Below, piece after piece: positions 54,252 to 62,706 of a stretch of DNA of 64,000 bases. The notes under the pieces were generated by a model. The model made no database searches, had not been told where the DNA came from, and saw nothing but the letters and a program-made list of their open reading frames with translations. The translations under genes were made by a program, and so were the position numbers. The DNA comes from Pararhizobium polonicum (GTDB lineage Bacteria; Pseudomonadota; Alphaproteobacteria; Rhizobiales; Rhizobiaceae): the NCBI RefSeq assembly GCF_001687365.1, contig NZ_LGLV01000006.1, positions 248,001-312,000 of the forward strand, given 5' to 3'. Position 1 is the stretch's first letter. The number at the start of each line of letters is the position of its first letter.

Positions 54252-54911
54252 TCACGGCACGACCAGAACCCAGAGCACCTTGGCATTCGCTTCGCCGGCG
54301 GATGTCCAGACATGCTCGGAATTTGCGTCGTAATACATGGAATCGCCCTGCTTGAGCTCAAGCGGTTCATAAAGCCGGCTGTGCACGACAAGCGTACCCT
54401 CGACGACCATCAGGAAAATTTCGGCTTCGGACTTTGCCCAGATCGAATACTCGTCAGGAGAGCGGGCCGTCACGTTGGTCAGGATCGGCGTCATCTTCTT
54501 GTTGCGCATGTCCGAGCACAAAAGCACGTTGGCACAGGTCATCGTATCATGCGCATTGCCCGCGCCCGCGCGGTTGACGCTGCGCCGGCCGTAGGTGCCC
54601 AGTACGGTTTCCTGGCCGTTCAGCAATGCCGGCAGCTCGATGCCGAGGCCTTGGGCGATGCGCTGAAGCGTGCCGATTGTTGGCGACAGTTCGTTGCGCT
54701 CGATTTTCGAGAACGCCGATGCGGACACGCCCGTGACCTTGCTGACGTCCTGCAGGGTGAGCTTTCTGCTTTTGCGCAGCTGGTGCAAGCGCGCACCAAT
54801 GTTCACCTCCTCCACGTCGTTTTCAGTGTCGGTCTTGGGTATTTCATCTGCCCTGCGGCGGATAACATCCTGAATCAGTTCACTTTGATCCCGGATTGCT
54901 GCATCGGCCAT
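54252..54911 (-). CDS. XRE-family regulator with cupin domain
   Basis: 219 residues from ATG 54911, after AAGGAGG. Helix-turn-helix at about 37-92 (IGARLHQLRKSRKLTLQDVSKVTGVSASAFSKIERNELSPTIGTLQRIAQGLG) and a C-terminal cupin (ELKQGDSMYYDANSEHVW) that probably binds a small ligand. Such proteins often control amino acid or osmolyte catabolism. Palindromes in the divergent gap (54972-55010) are candidate sites. It probably regulates both the oxidase and the DapA-family operon. Confidence 0.92.
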   Translation of the reverse strand: MADAAIRDQSELIQDVIRRRADEIPKTDTENDVEEVNIGARLHQLRKSRKLTLQDVSKVTGVSASAFSKIERNELSPTIGTLQRIAQGLGIELPALLNGQETVLGTYGRRSVNRAGAGNAHDTMTCANVLLCSDMRNKKMTPILTNVTARSPDEYSIWAKSEAEIFLMVVEGTLVVHSRLYEPLELKQGDSMYYDANSEHVWTSAGEANAKVLWVLVVP

Positions 54912-54971
54912 AAAGCCTCCTTCTGGCGACGGAGTGCCCGTCATTCCCCTGTCTCGCAATGTGCACGTGTA

Positions 54972-55010
54972 TCGCAGATTCTGCGAATTTTAAAGCAAAA
55001 ATGCTCTAAA
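54972..55010. promoter_or_regulatory. Two palindromes in the XRE/DapA divergent gap
   Basis: TCGCAGA-T-TCTGCGA (54972-54986) is perfect. TTTAAAGCA-AAAA-TGCTCTAAA (54989-55010) has 9-bp arms with one mismatch. Both lie between the divergent start codons and suit a dimeric XRE regulator (inference). Confidence 0.5.
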
Positions 55011-55037
55011 GTGTATATTTATCGTATAGTGAATTTT

Positions 55038-55066
55038 TTGAACAAAAATATTGACTAAGAGATAAT
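55038..55066 (+). promoter_or_regulatory. Candidate promoter of the DapA-family operon
   Basis: TTGAAC (55038-55043) and GATAAT (55061-55066) with a 17-base spacer, four and five matches to the -35 and -10 consensus. The leader to the ATG would be about 115 bases, longer than usual. Confidence 0.4.
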
Positions 55067-55189
55067 AGTCGATAATCATCGAGATCGTGAAGCGACATAA
55101 ACAAAACATCAGGGGCGGCTTCACGGGAAAACAGCCATATCATGCGCTCATTCCGTGCCGCTCGGATCGTCAAGACAGGACAGGCAAAG

Positions 55190-56089
55190 ATGGCACTCTC
55201 ATCCACCGATCTCCGCGGGCTCTACACGGCAATCGTCACTCCGTTGAAAGATGATGGCAGTGTGGATGTCGCAGGCCTGCAGGCCCTCGTCGGCTTTCAG
55301 ATTCAGGCTGGGGCGTCCGGCGTCGTGCCGATTGGCGGAACGGGTGAATATCCGGCCTTTTCCCGCGCGGAACGCAAGGCAATCGTCGCTGCCTGCGTTG
55401 ACGCGGCAGACGGCAAGCCCGTGATCCCCGGCGTTCTTTCGACAGGTTTTCAGGATGCGGTGGAAGCCGGAAACGATTTCGCCGAAGCGGGTGCCGCGGC
55501 CGTCATGACGGTGACGCCGTATTACGCTTCCGGCACGCAGGACGGCATGCGCGACTATTTCCGCAACTACCGTGATGCGGTCAAGGTTCCGGTTCTTCTC
55601 TACCAGATCCCCCGTCGCACCAATGTCGCCGTTACCGCCGAAGGCATTCAGGCGATGGCGGAAGATCAGTCCATCATCGGAATGAAGTTCTCATCCTATG
55701 ACATGCCGGAATATATCAAGACCATCAAGCTCGCCGGCGACAAGATCGCCGTGCTGAGTGGCGAAGAACCGCTCTTTGCCACGCATGTCGCACTCGGCGC
55801 AAAGGGGGGCGTTCTGGCCTCCGCGACGATATATCCCAAGATCTGGCTCGAGATTTTCGCCCTTGCCCGGGACGGCGAGTTGAACAAGGCTCTGGAATTG
55901 CAGGCGTCCGTCGATCCCGTTATCGACAGCATTTTCCTCGAGACCAATCCCGGCCCGCTCAAGACATACATGGCGCTTGCCGGAATGCCGGTCGGCGGCG
56001 TCCGCTTGCCGCTTCAGGGCCCGAACGCCGTGACGCTGGCAAGGCTCGAAATCGCTGCGAAACAGGCCAAATCGGCCAATCTAGCCTGA
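55190..56089 (+). CDS. DapA-family aldolase/dehydratase
   Basis: 299 residues from ATG 55190. N-acetylneuraminate lyase/DHDPS superfamily barrel: GVVPIGGTGEYPAFSRAER, Tyr138 in YQIPRRTN and Schiff-base Lys166 in GMKFSSYD. Glycine-rich FLETNPGPLKTYMA supports a metabolic pyruvate or 2-oxoacid lyase rather than lysine biosynthesis. It is followed by a 2-hydroxyacid oxidase gene and an importer, so it probably cleaves or dehydrates an imported hydroxy/oxo acid. True DHDPS is expected elsewhere. Confidence 0.88.
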   Translation: MALSSTDLRGLYTAIVTPLKDDGSVDVAGLQALVGFQIQAGASGVVPIGGTGEYPAFSRAERKAIVAACVDAADGKPVIPGVLSTGFQDAVEAGNDFAEAGAAAVMTVTPYYASGTQDGMRDYFRNYRDAVKVPVLLYQIPRRTNVAVTAEGIQAMAEDQSIIGMKFSSYDMPEYIKTIKLAGDKIAVLSGEEPLFATHVALGAKGGVLASATIYPKIWLEIFALARDGELNKALELQASVDPVIDSIFLETNPGPLKTYMALAGMPVGGVRLPLQGPNAVTLARLEIAAKQAKSANLA

Positions 56090-56101
56090 TCGGAGACTAT
56101 C

Positions 56102-57541
56102 TTGATCGACCGGTTGCTTGAGATTGTCGGACCGAAAGGCGTCATTTCAGACGCAACCGAAATGCTCCCTTTCCTGACTGACTGGCGCGGTCGCAAACAG
56201 GGTCACGCAATCTGCGTGGTCCTGCCCGCCTCGACCGAAGAAGTGGCGGCCGTGATACGCCTCGCACACGCGGAAGGACAGCCGGTCTTTGCAAGCGGCG
56301 GTAATACCGGGCTTTGCTACGGTGCAGTGCCCGAAAGCGGCGCTCCGGCAAAGCCGGGCATCGTCCTGTCGTTACGCCGCATGAACCGCATTCGCGCAAT
56401 TGATCGTGCCGCCAACCTTGCCATCGTTGACGCGGGTGTCGTTCTCGGCGATCTCCATAAGGCAGCCGATCACATAGATCGCCAGTTCCCGTTGCACCTC
56501 GGCAGTGAAGGCAGCGCACAGATCGGCGGACTGATCTCGACCAATGCCGGTGGCACGGCGGTCGTTCGTTACGGGCCGATGCGCGATCTTGTGGCGGGCC
56601 TGGAAGTCGTGCTGGCCGACGGCCGCGTGCTGAACGATCTGGCGGCGTTGCGCAAGGACAATACCGGATACATGCTGCGCCAGCTTTTCATCGGCGCCGA
56701 AGGGACGCTCGGCGTTATTACCGGCGCTGCCCTTCACCTTCATCCAAAACAGAACAACAGCGTTCATGCCTGGGTCGACGTTCCATCGCCAACGGAGGCG
56801 GTCGAACTGCTTTCTCGGTTCCGGGATGCGGCGGGTCCTTATATCGAAGCCTTCGAACTGGTGTCCGCATCGCAGATCGAGCTTGTCGTCCGGCATGTCG
56901 ATCGTGTTCGCATCCCGTTTGCAAACATTCCTAACTGGTCCCTGATGGTCGAGCTGAGCAGTGCCGATTCATCCACCGGGCTGCGCGAAATGCTGGAGAA
57001 AATTTTGGAGGCCGGCCTTGAGGAGGGCCTGATAACCGATGCCATGGTGCCCGCTTCCCAGCAACAGGCTGATGATATCTGGCACGTGCGCCACTCTGTT
57101 TCGGAAGCCAACAAGAAGGAAGGCATCGGCGTTGTTCATGATATCGCCGTGCGCACCTCGAATGTTCCCGATTTCATCAAAGCCGCCGACAAGGTTTCCG
57201 CCGAAAGCTATCCGCAGGCCGTGACACAGGTCGTCTGCCATCTCGGCGATGGCAATGTCCATTATATCCTGATGTTCCAGCATGATTTCTGGTCGCAACG
57301 TCCGGACATGGATGCCTTCGCTCTTCAGATCGAGCGCACCATTCATGATGTCGGTGCGCGGTTTGAAGGCACCTTTAGCGCCGAACACGGCGTCGGCCGC
57401 AAGTTGCCGGAAGAACTTGAAAGGCTCTGCGATCCGCTTCGTTACGAACTGATGCAGCAGGTCAAGCAACTGTTCGACCCGCAGAACCGGATGAACCCCG
57501 GCGTTCTGCTCTCGCCGCCAGATCATGGGGCAAAACCGTAG
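56102..57541 (+). CDS. FAD-linked oxidase (GlcD/D-2-hydroxyglutarate dehydrogenase-like)
   Basis: 479 residues from TTG 56102, with GGAGA upstream. FAD-binding type 4 domain (about 35-220: PVFASGGNTGLCYGAVPESG, LHLGSEGSAQIGGLISTNAGG, EGTLGVITG) and an FAD-oxidase C-terminal domain with HLGDGNVHY, FSAEHGVGRKLP and MNPGVLL. Members oxidise D-lactate, D-2-hydroxyglutarate or glycolate. Its neighbour on the opposite strand is the unrelated L-hydroxyacid oxidase. Confidence 0.92.
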   Translation: MIDRLLEIVGPKGVISDATEMLPFLTDWRGRKQGHAICVVLPASTEEVAAVIRLAHAEGQPVFASGGNTGLCYGAVPESGAPAKPGIVLSLRRMNRIRAIDRAANLAIVDAGVVLGDLHKAADHIDRQFPLHLGSEGSAQIGGLISTNAGGTAVVRYGPMRDLVAGLEVVLADGRVLNDLAALRKDNTGYMLRQLFIGAEGTLGVITGAALHLHPKQNNSVHAWVDVPSPTEAVELLSRFRDAAGPYIEAFELVSASQIELVVRHVDRVRIPFANIPNWSLMVELSSADSSTGLREMLEKILEAGLEEGLITDAMVPASQQQADDIWHVRHSVSEANKKEGIGVVHDIAVRTSNVPDFIKAADKVSAESYPQAVTQVVCHLGDGNVHYILMFQHDFWSQRPDMDAFALQIERTIHDVGARFEGTFSAEHGVGRKLPEELERLCDPLRYELMQQVKQLFDPQNRMNPGVLLSPPDHGAKP

Positions 57542-57623
57542 AAGCGGGTGCCCCATGCGCAATACTCGCCGCTGTGGCGATCTCGCCCTCATCGAAAATG
57601 AGGATAAAAAAAGGGGAATTCAC

Positions 57624-58469
57624 ATGGTTTCAAGAAGAGAATTTGCTGGCCTTATCGGTGGTGGCGCGCTTGCGGCGGCAATGGTTGGCGCCAGCGGCAG
57701 GGCGGCTCAGGCGCAATCGGACATGAGCACGTTCGAACGCGTGACCAGCACCAAAAAGCTGCGGATCGGCGGTGTCGCTACAGGCGCACCCTGGACGATG
57801 AAAGATCCGGCAACAGGCCAGTGGGGTGGACAGTTCTATGACATCGGTGCAGCGCTTGCCGCCGATATGGACGTCGAGCTTGAGATCGTCGAAACCACCT
57901 GGGGCAGCGCGATCCTCGAGGTTCAGGCCAACAAGGTCGATATCATGTTCGGCATGAATCCGACGCCGAAGCGTGCGCTCGCGGTCGATTTCACCGTTCC
58001 CGTCTATAACAGCGCGCTTGTCGTCATGGCAAAACCGGGCTTTGAGCCGAAGACATGGGCAGACCTGAACAAGCCGGAGGTGAAGATTTCCGTCGATGTC
58101 GGTTCGGCACACGACCAGGTCGCGACCCGTCTTTGCCCGAACGCCCAGATTGTTCGCTTCAAGTCCATCGACGAGGCAACGCTTGCCCTGCGAAGCGGCC
58201 GCGTCGATTGCCAGAGCATTTTCTGGATGGGCGGTGTCCGTGCCGTCAAGCGCGATCCGTCGATCGGCAAGGTCATCGTGCCTCAGCCGACATTCGGCTC
58301 CACGTCGAATGCGGCCGTCCGGCGCGAGGTTGACAAGACATGGCGCGATTTCGTCAACACCTGGATCGTCTATGCGCAGGGGCTTGGGCTTATCCGCGAA
58401 GCCGTCATTACAAACCTCGCAAAAGTGGACATCACCACCGACGACATTCCGGCCGGCGTCACGTTCTGA
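57624..58469 (+). CDS. Tat-exported amino acid-type substrate-binding protein (family 3)
   Basis: 281 residues from ATG 57624 (AAGGGGAA upstream). Twin-arginine motif SRREFAGLIGGGALAAAM at the N-terminus, so Tat export is predicted, unlike the two Sec-exported homologues here. Mature chain: LRIGGVATGAPWTMKDPATGQWGGQFYDIGAALAADMDVELEIV, MNPTPKRALAVDFTVPVYNSALVV. First of three importer genes in the operon. Confidence 0.9.
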   Translation: MVSRREFAGLIGGGALAAAMVGASGRAAQAQSDMSTFERVTSTKKLRIGGVATGAPWTMKDPATGQWGGQFYDIGAALAADMDVELEIVETTWGSAILEVQANKVDIMFGMNPTPKRALAVDFTVPVYNSALVVMAKPGFEPKTWADLNKPEVKISVDVGSAHDQVATRLCPNAQIVRFKSIDEATLALRSGRVDCQSIFWMGGVRAVKRDPSIGKVIVPQPTFGSTSNAAVRREVDKTWRDFVNTWIVYAQGLGLIREAVITNLAKVDITTDDIPAGVTF

Positions 58470-58527
58470 TCGGCACTGCGGCGCCTGTTTTTGGACAGGC
58501 GCCGTCAGCCATACGGGAAGGTAAAAC

Positions 58528-59190
58528 ATGTATACCTGGGACTTCAATATCCTCTGGACTTACCGCTGGTTATTTGTGGAGGGAACGGCGGTCACGATCG
58601 CTCTGACCATCGGCATCATCGTCCTCGGCCTGCTGCTCGGGCTGATCGGCGGTCTTGCGCAATTATCGAAATCAGCCACGTTGCGCTGGGCATCCTGGTT
58701 ATACATCGAGATCTTTCGCTGTACGCCTCTGCTTGTGCAGCTTCTATGGTGCTACTACGCATTGCCAATCCTGACCGGCATCGAAATGTCGGCGACTACC
58801 GCTGCGGTTCTGACGCTTTCTCTCTATGGCGGCTCGTTTTACGCCGAAGTCATCCGTGGGGGTATCGTTTCGATCGAGCCGGGGCAGAGTGAAGCGGGGC
58901 TTGCTCTTGGGCTGACACCGGCCCGCGTCATGCGACGCATCATTCTGCCGCAGGCATTGAAACGCATGATCCCGCCGTTGATGAACCAGTCGATCATTCA
59001 GTTCAAGAACACCTCGCTGGTATCGGTTCTCGCGGTGCCGGACCTGCTGTATCAGGGGCAGGTTGCCGCCATGGACACCTATCGCCCGCTCGAAGTCTAT
59101 ACGGTCATTGCGGTCATCTATTTTATCGTCCTCGTGCCTCTTACCGCCGTGGTGAAGAAGAGCGAAAAACTCCTTCAAGAAAGCAATTGA
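58528..59190 (+). CDS. Polar amino acid-type ABC permease (single)
   Basis: 220 residues, about five membrane segments. EIFRCTPLLVQLLWCYYALPI and SFYAEVIRGGIVSIEPGQSEAGLALGLTPARVMRRIILPQA. Unlike the other two operons only one permease gene is present, so a homodimeric channel is expected. The ATPase gene follows after 7 bases. Confidence 0.92.
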   Translation: MYTWDFNILWTYRWLFVEGTAVTIALTIGIIVLGLLLGLIGGLAQLSKSATLRWASWLYIEIFRCTPLLVQLLWCYYALPILTGIEMSATTAAVLTLSLYGGSFYAEVIRGGIVSIEPGQSEAGLALGLTPARVMRRIILPQALKRMIPPLMNQSIIQFKNTSLVSVLAVPDLLYQGQVAAMDTYRPLEVYTVIAVIYFIVLVPLTAVVKKSEKLLQESN

Positions 59191-59197
59191 GGCCACG

Positions 59198-59971
59198 ATG
59201 AACACCGAAAACCACATGATCGAAATCGTATCGCTGAAAAAACAGTTCGGTGATCTCGTTGTCCTGAAAGATATCAATCTGAAGGTCACGCCTGGCTCGG
59301 TCGTTGCTCTCATCGGCCCGTCGGGCTCGGGAAAATCGACGCTGTTGCGCTGCATGAACCTGCTTGTCGTTCCGGACGGCGGCCGCGTGCGCATCGGCAG
59401 CGACACATTCACCTTCGATGGAACGTCGCGGTTGCCGAGCACGCGGCAACAGGCCCGGTTCCGATCCGGTACCGGCATGGTGTTCCAGCACTTCAATCTT
59501 TTCCCACATATGACCGTCCTTCAAAATGTCATGGAAGGGCCGGTTTCCGCCAAGAACATGCCGGCGCAACAGGCGGCCGAACTCGCCAGAAAGCTGCTGG
59601 CGAAAGTCGGCTTGAGCGAGAAGGTTGATGCATTCCCCAATCGCCTCTCCGGAGGCCAGAAACAGCGCGTGGCAATTGCCCGTGCGCTGGCCATGGAACC
59701 GGCCGTCATGCTGTTCGATGAAGCGACATCGGCGCTCGATCCTGAGCTGGTTGCCGAAGTCCTGTCGGTCATGCGCGATCTGGCCGCCGAAGGCATGACG
59801 ATGATCATCGTCACCCACGAAATCGCCTTTGCCCGCGACGTTGCCGACACGGTGGTTTTCATGCGCGACGGTATCATTGTCGAGGAAGGTCCGGCGCGCG
59901 ATGTCATCGACAATCCGAAGCAGGAAGCGACCCGCATGTTCCTGAGCCACTTCCATACCCGCGCTTCGTGA
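59198..59971 (+). CDS. Polar amino acid-type ABC ATPase
   Basis: 257 residues. Walker [10 protein letters not shown] near 44, [27 protein letters not shown], Walker B VMLFDEATSALDPELV (Ala for the usual Pro after DE), and VTHEIAFA. Last clear gene of the DapA/GlcD/importer operon. Confidence 0.92.
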   Translation: MNTENHMIEIVSLKKQFGDLVVLKDINLKVTPGSVVALIGPSGSGKSTLLRCMNLLVVPDGGRVRIGSDTFTFDGTSRLPSTRQQARFRSGTGMVFQHFNLFPHMTVLQNVMEGPVSAKNMPAQQAAELARKLLAKVGLSEKVDAFPNRLSGGQKQRVAIARALAMEPAVMLFDEATSALDPELVAEVLSVMRDLAAEGMTMIIVTHEIAFARDVADTVVFMRDGIIVEEGPARDVIDNPKQEATRMFLSHFHTRAS

Positions 59972-60070
59972 CACGAATTGGTACTGGTGGCCTATCGATG
60001 GTTTGGCGGTTCCCCCATATTCCCAATCGCGTGGAGGAGTGACCATTGCGGGGCTATCCGCCAAACCGAG

Positions 60071-60394
60071 TTATTGGGCTGAGTGAGGACTGCGGAGAGG
60101 TTCCGCGCCTGCAGGTACGGTACCAAGCAATCGATGGGGACGGAAGGCCGGCGCAACATCGGCTTCTCCTCCAGAGAGAATATCGGCGGCAGCTCTATCG
60201 GCAATGGGGGGTGCAAGGGTGACGCCGCTAAGTGTCGCGACCCGATAGATGTTTTCGTTGAGCCGGCCGATCGCCGGCAGTCCGTCGCCAGTCATCGAGC
60301 GTCTGCCGATCCGAAGTTCCTGGATCGCCTTTTCGGGGAGGAAGGGCAAAAGAAGTCGAATTCGGCTGCGGATCACCTCGTGTAGGAAGGCCAT
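60071..60394 (-). pseudogene. Remnant of a DAO-family amino acid oxidase
   Basis: 107 codons. RRSMTGDGLPAIGRLNENIYRVATLSGVTLAPPIADRAAADILSG matches the C-terminal FAD-binding end of D-amino acid oxidase/DadA-type enzymes (usual form: RPMTPDGLPVIG ... GVTLAP). The roughly 300-residue N-terminal FAD and substrate region is absent: an in-frame stop lies two codons upstream and none of the three frames to 60526 looks like this family. A non-functional relic, possibly of an enzyme that worked with the adjacent operon. Confidence 0.7.
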
Positions 60395-60526
60395 GGCTCA
60401 GGCCACGTCCGAATTTGCAAATACCTGGATGACAAGACTGACGTGCGCTTTGATTTTGCGCACGCCGATCAAGCGCGACGAATGCCGCGTCGGGGAAACC
60501 TTGTGGGACGTCGTTTCGAATCGTCG

Positions 60527-62563
60527 TCAGATATCCTTGGCCAACCGCAGCGCGTCGTAGATAGCCGCGTGCGTATTGCGTGCCGCGACGGCATCGCCGA
60601 TCCGGAAGAGCTGGTAAGTGCCGTCCGGGTTGCGTTCAATGGTTTGTGGGCCACCGGAAAGCAATTCGTCGTAGGAGACCTCGCCGAGGTTTTTCGAACC
60701 CGGCTTTAGCGCGAAGTAGAGATCGTCCAGCGGAATGGTGCCGTGATTGATTACGATCTGATCGACTGTTCGCTGTTTTGCTATGCCGCCGTAATCGCTC
60801 CCCACATGGGCGATGATCTGGTTGCCGCTCTTTTCGGCAGCCTCCAGCCGGTAGGTGACGGTGAAGGTCACATCGAGCTTCTGGAGCGAGCGCATATAGG
60901 GGACGAGGTTCATCGCCATGACTTCCGGCGCGAACGAGCGATCCGGAGTCATGATTTCGACCTTTGCGCCAGCCTTGGCGAGGAATTCGGCAGCCTGCAG
61001 GCCGGCATGGTCGCCCGCATCGTCGAAGATCAGCACGTTCGTACCCGGTTTCACGTCGCCTGAGATGATATCCCACGACGACACGACCAGTTCGTTGCCG
61101 TTCGTCAGGACCTCCGTGTGCGGTATCCCGCCCGTGGCAATGATGACAACATCGGGATTTTCGGCGGAGATCGTGTCGGCTTCGGCCCAGGTGTTGAAAT
61201 GGAAGGTGACGCCGAGCTTCTGACACTGGCTCATGCGCCAGTCGATGATGCTGATCATTTCGCGGCGGCGCTCGCTCTGCGCGGTGAGCCTGATCTGGCC
61301 GCCGGGATTGTTGGCCGCTTCGAAGACCACCACGTCATGACCGCGCTCGGCTGTGACACGCGCCGCCTCAAGTCCTGCCGGACCGGCGCCGACGATGACG
61401 ACTTTCCTGCGGGTGCCGGACTTTGAGATGTGATGCGGCATCGTCTCCTCGCGGCCCGTCGCGGCATTGTGGATGCAGAACGCCAGCCCGCCCTGATAGA
61501 TGCGATCGAGACAGTAGTTCGCGCCGACGCAGGGGCGAATATCATCTTCGCGCTTTTCGATGATCTTGCGCACGATATGCGGGTCGGTCATGTGGGCGCG
61601 CGTCATGCCGATCATGTCGACCTTGCCGGCGGCGATGGCGTGCCGAGCAGTGGCGACATCCTGAATTTTCGCCGCATGAAACGTCGGGAATTTTGTGGCG
61701 GCGCGAACATCGCCCGCGAAATCCAGATGCGGCGCGCTCGCCATGCCCTGGATCGGAATAAGGTCGGTCAAGCCCGGATCGGTGTCGATATGACCGCGGA
61801 CGACGTTGAGGTAGTCGATAAGCCCGCTGTCTTTGAGGCGCCGGGATATCTCAAGTCCCTCGGCCTTGCCTGTTCCCCCGGGAAGACATTCGTCGGCGGT
61901 GTAGCGAACGCCGAGAATAAAGTCCTCGCCAACCCGCTCGCGCATGGCCCTGAAGACGTCGAGACAGAAACGCAGGCGATTGTCGAGCGAGCCCCCATAA
62001 GGGCCGTCCAGTTCATTGGTCAGCGGCGAGGTAAACTGCTCGATCAGGTGACCATAGGCTTCCAGCTCGACGCCATCCATGCCGCCGGCCTTCATGCGTT
62101 CGGCGGCGTCGGCAAAATCCTTGATGATCCGCTCGATGTCCCAGTCTTCGATCTTTTTCGGGAAGGCGCGGTGCGCAGCCTCGCGATGATGGGACGGTGC
62201 CAGCACCGGCAACCAATCGCCCTTGTCCCAGCGGGTGCGCCGGCCAAGGTGCGTGAGCTGGATCATGATTGCCGCGCCTTCCTCGTGGACGGCATCCGTC
62301 ATCTCCTTGATCCAGGGAACGATCTCGTCCTTGTAGGCCAGAAGGTTATTGAAGACCGGCGGGCTATCTTTCGAAACGGCGGCGGACCCTGCCGTCATCG
62401 TCATGGCAACGCCGCCTTTTGCCCTTTCCGCCGTGTAGGCGCGATAACGTCCCTTGGGCATCCCATCCTCCGGATAGGCCGGCTCGTGGGACGTGACGAT
62501 GATACGGTTGCGAAGGGTCAAATGCTTCAGTTTGTAGGGTTGAAGGAGGGGATCGTTCGACAT
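60527..62563 (-). CDS. Dimethylglycine/N-methylproline demethylase-like flavoprotein (TMADH/dienoyl-CoA reductase superfamily)
   Basis: 678 residues. N-terminal FMN TIM barrel (RNRIIVTSHEPAYPEDGMP, IMIQLTHLGRR, GVELEAYGHLIEQFTSP), an iron-sulfur segment, and C-terminal Rossmann domains (VVIVGAGPAGLEAARVTAERGHDVVVFE; RIGDAVAARNTH). The iron-sulfur segment has Cys345, Cys351 and Cys363; the second expected cysteine (348) is Ala (CVGANYC). I recall this pattern in the DgcA/StcD-type demethylases of osmolyte breakdown, which fits the length and rhizobial setting. It is divergent from a TetR regulator with two operator-like sites. Confidence 0.82.
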   Translation of the reverse strand: MSNDPLLQPYKLKHLTLRNRIIVTSHEPAYPEDGMPKGRYRAYTAERAKGGVAMTMTAGSAAVSKDSPPVFNNLLAYKDEIVPWIKEMTDAVHEEGAAIMIQLTHLGRRTRWDKGDWLPVLAPSHHREAAHRAFPKKIEDWDIERIIKDFADAAERMKAGGMDGVELEAYGHLIEQFTSPLTNELDGPYGGSLDNRLRFCLDVFRAMRERVGEDFILGVRYTADECLPGGTGKAEGLEISRRLKDSGLIDYLNVVRGHIDTDPGLTDLIPIQGMASAPHLDFAGDVRAATKFPTFHAAKIQDVATARHAIAAGKVDMIGMTRAHMTDPHIVRKIIEKREDDIRPCVGANYCLDRIYQGGLAFCIHNAATGREETMPHHISKSGTRRKVVIVGAGPAGLEAARVTAERGHDVVVFEAANNPGGQIRLTAQSERRREMISIIDWRMSQCQKLGVTFHFNTWAEADTISAENPDVVIIATGGIPHTEVLTNGNELVVSSWDIISGDVKPGTNVLIFDDAGDHAGLQAAEFLAKAGAKVEIMTPDRSFAPEVMAMNLVPYMRSLQKLDVTFTVTYRLEAAEKSGNQIIAHVGSDYGGIAKQRTVDQIVINHGTIPLDDLYFALKPGSKNLGEVSYDELLSGGPQTIERNPDGTYQLFRIGDAVAARNTHAAIYDALRLAKDI

Positions 62564-62607
62564 GCGCCGGGCTCCGGTCTGAGGGCTTTGATCGGAAGGC
62601 TAGGCGG

Positions 62608-62672
62608 GAATGTACACATATGTCAACGATCAAAAACACAAGCGTTTACTTTGTGGACATTAATGTACATTC
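62608..62672. promoter_or_regulatory. Two inverted operator sites between demethylase and TetR genes
   Basis: GAATGTACACATATGTCA (62608-62625) and, inverted, TGGACATTAATGTACATTC (62654-62672). The outer arms GAATGTACA/TGTACATTC are perfectly complementary, and each site also has its own inner dyad (ACATATGT; ACATTAATGT). The spacing between start codons is 143 bases. A TetR dimer at each site would control both genes. Confidence 0.6.
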
Positions 62673-62706
62673 TACGCGCTGGTGCGACGGATTGATTGGG
62701 GGCTGC

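Noticed and set aside
60395..60526. Upstream half of the DAO-family remnant in another frame (a simple frameshift)
   Set aside because: All three minus-strand frames were read; none resembles a DAO FAD-binding N-terminus, so the rest is deleted rather than shifted.
61430..62695. A 421-codon plus-strand open frame opposite the demethylase-like gene
   Set aside because: It is antisense to a well-supported flavoprotein and has no recognisable domain.
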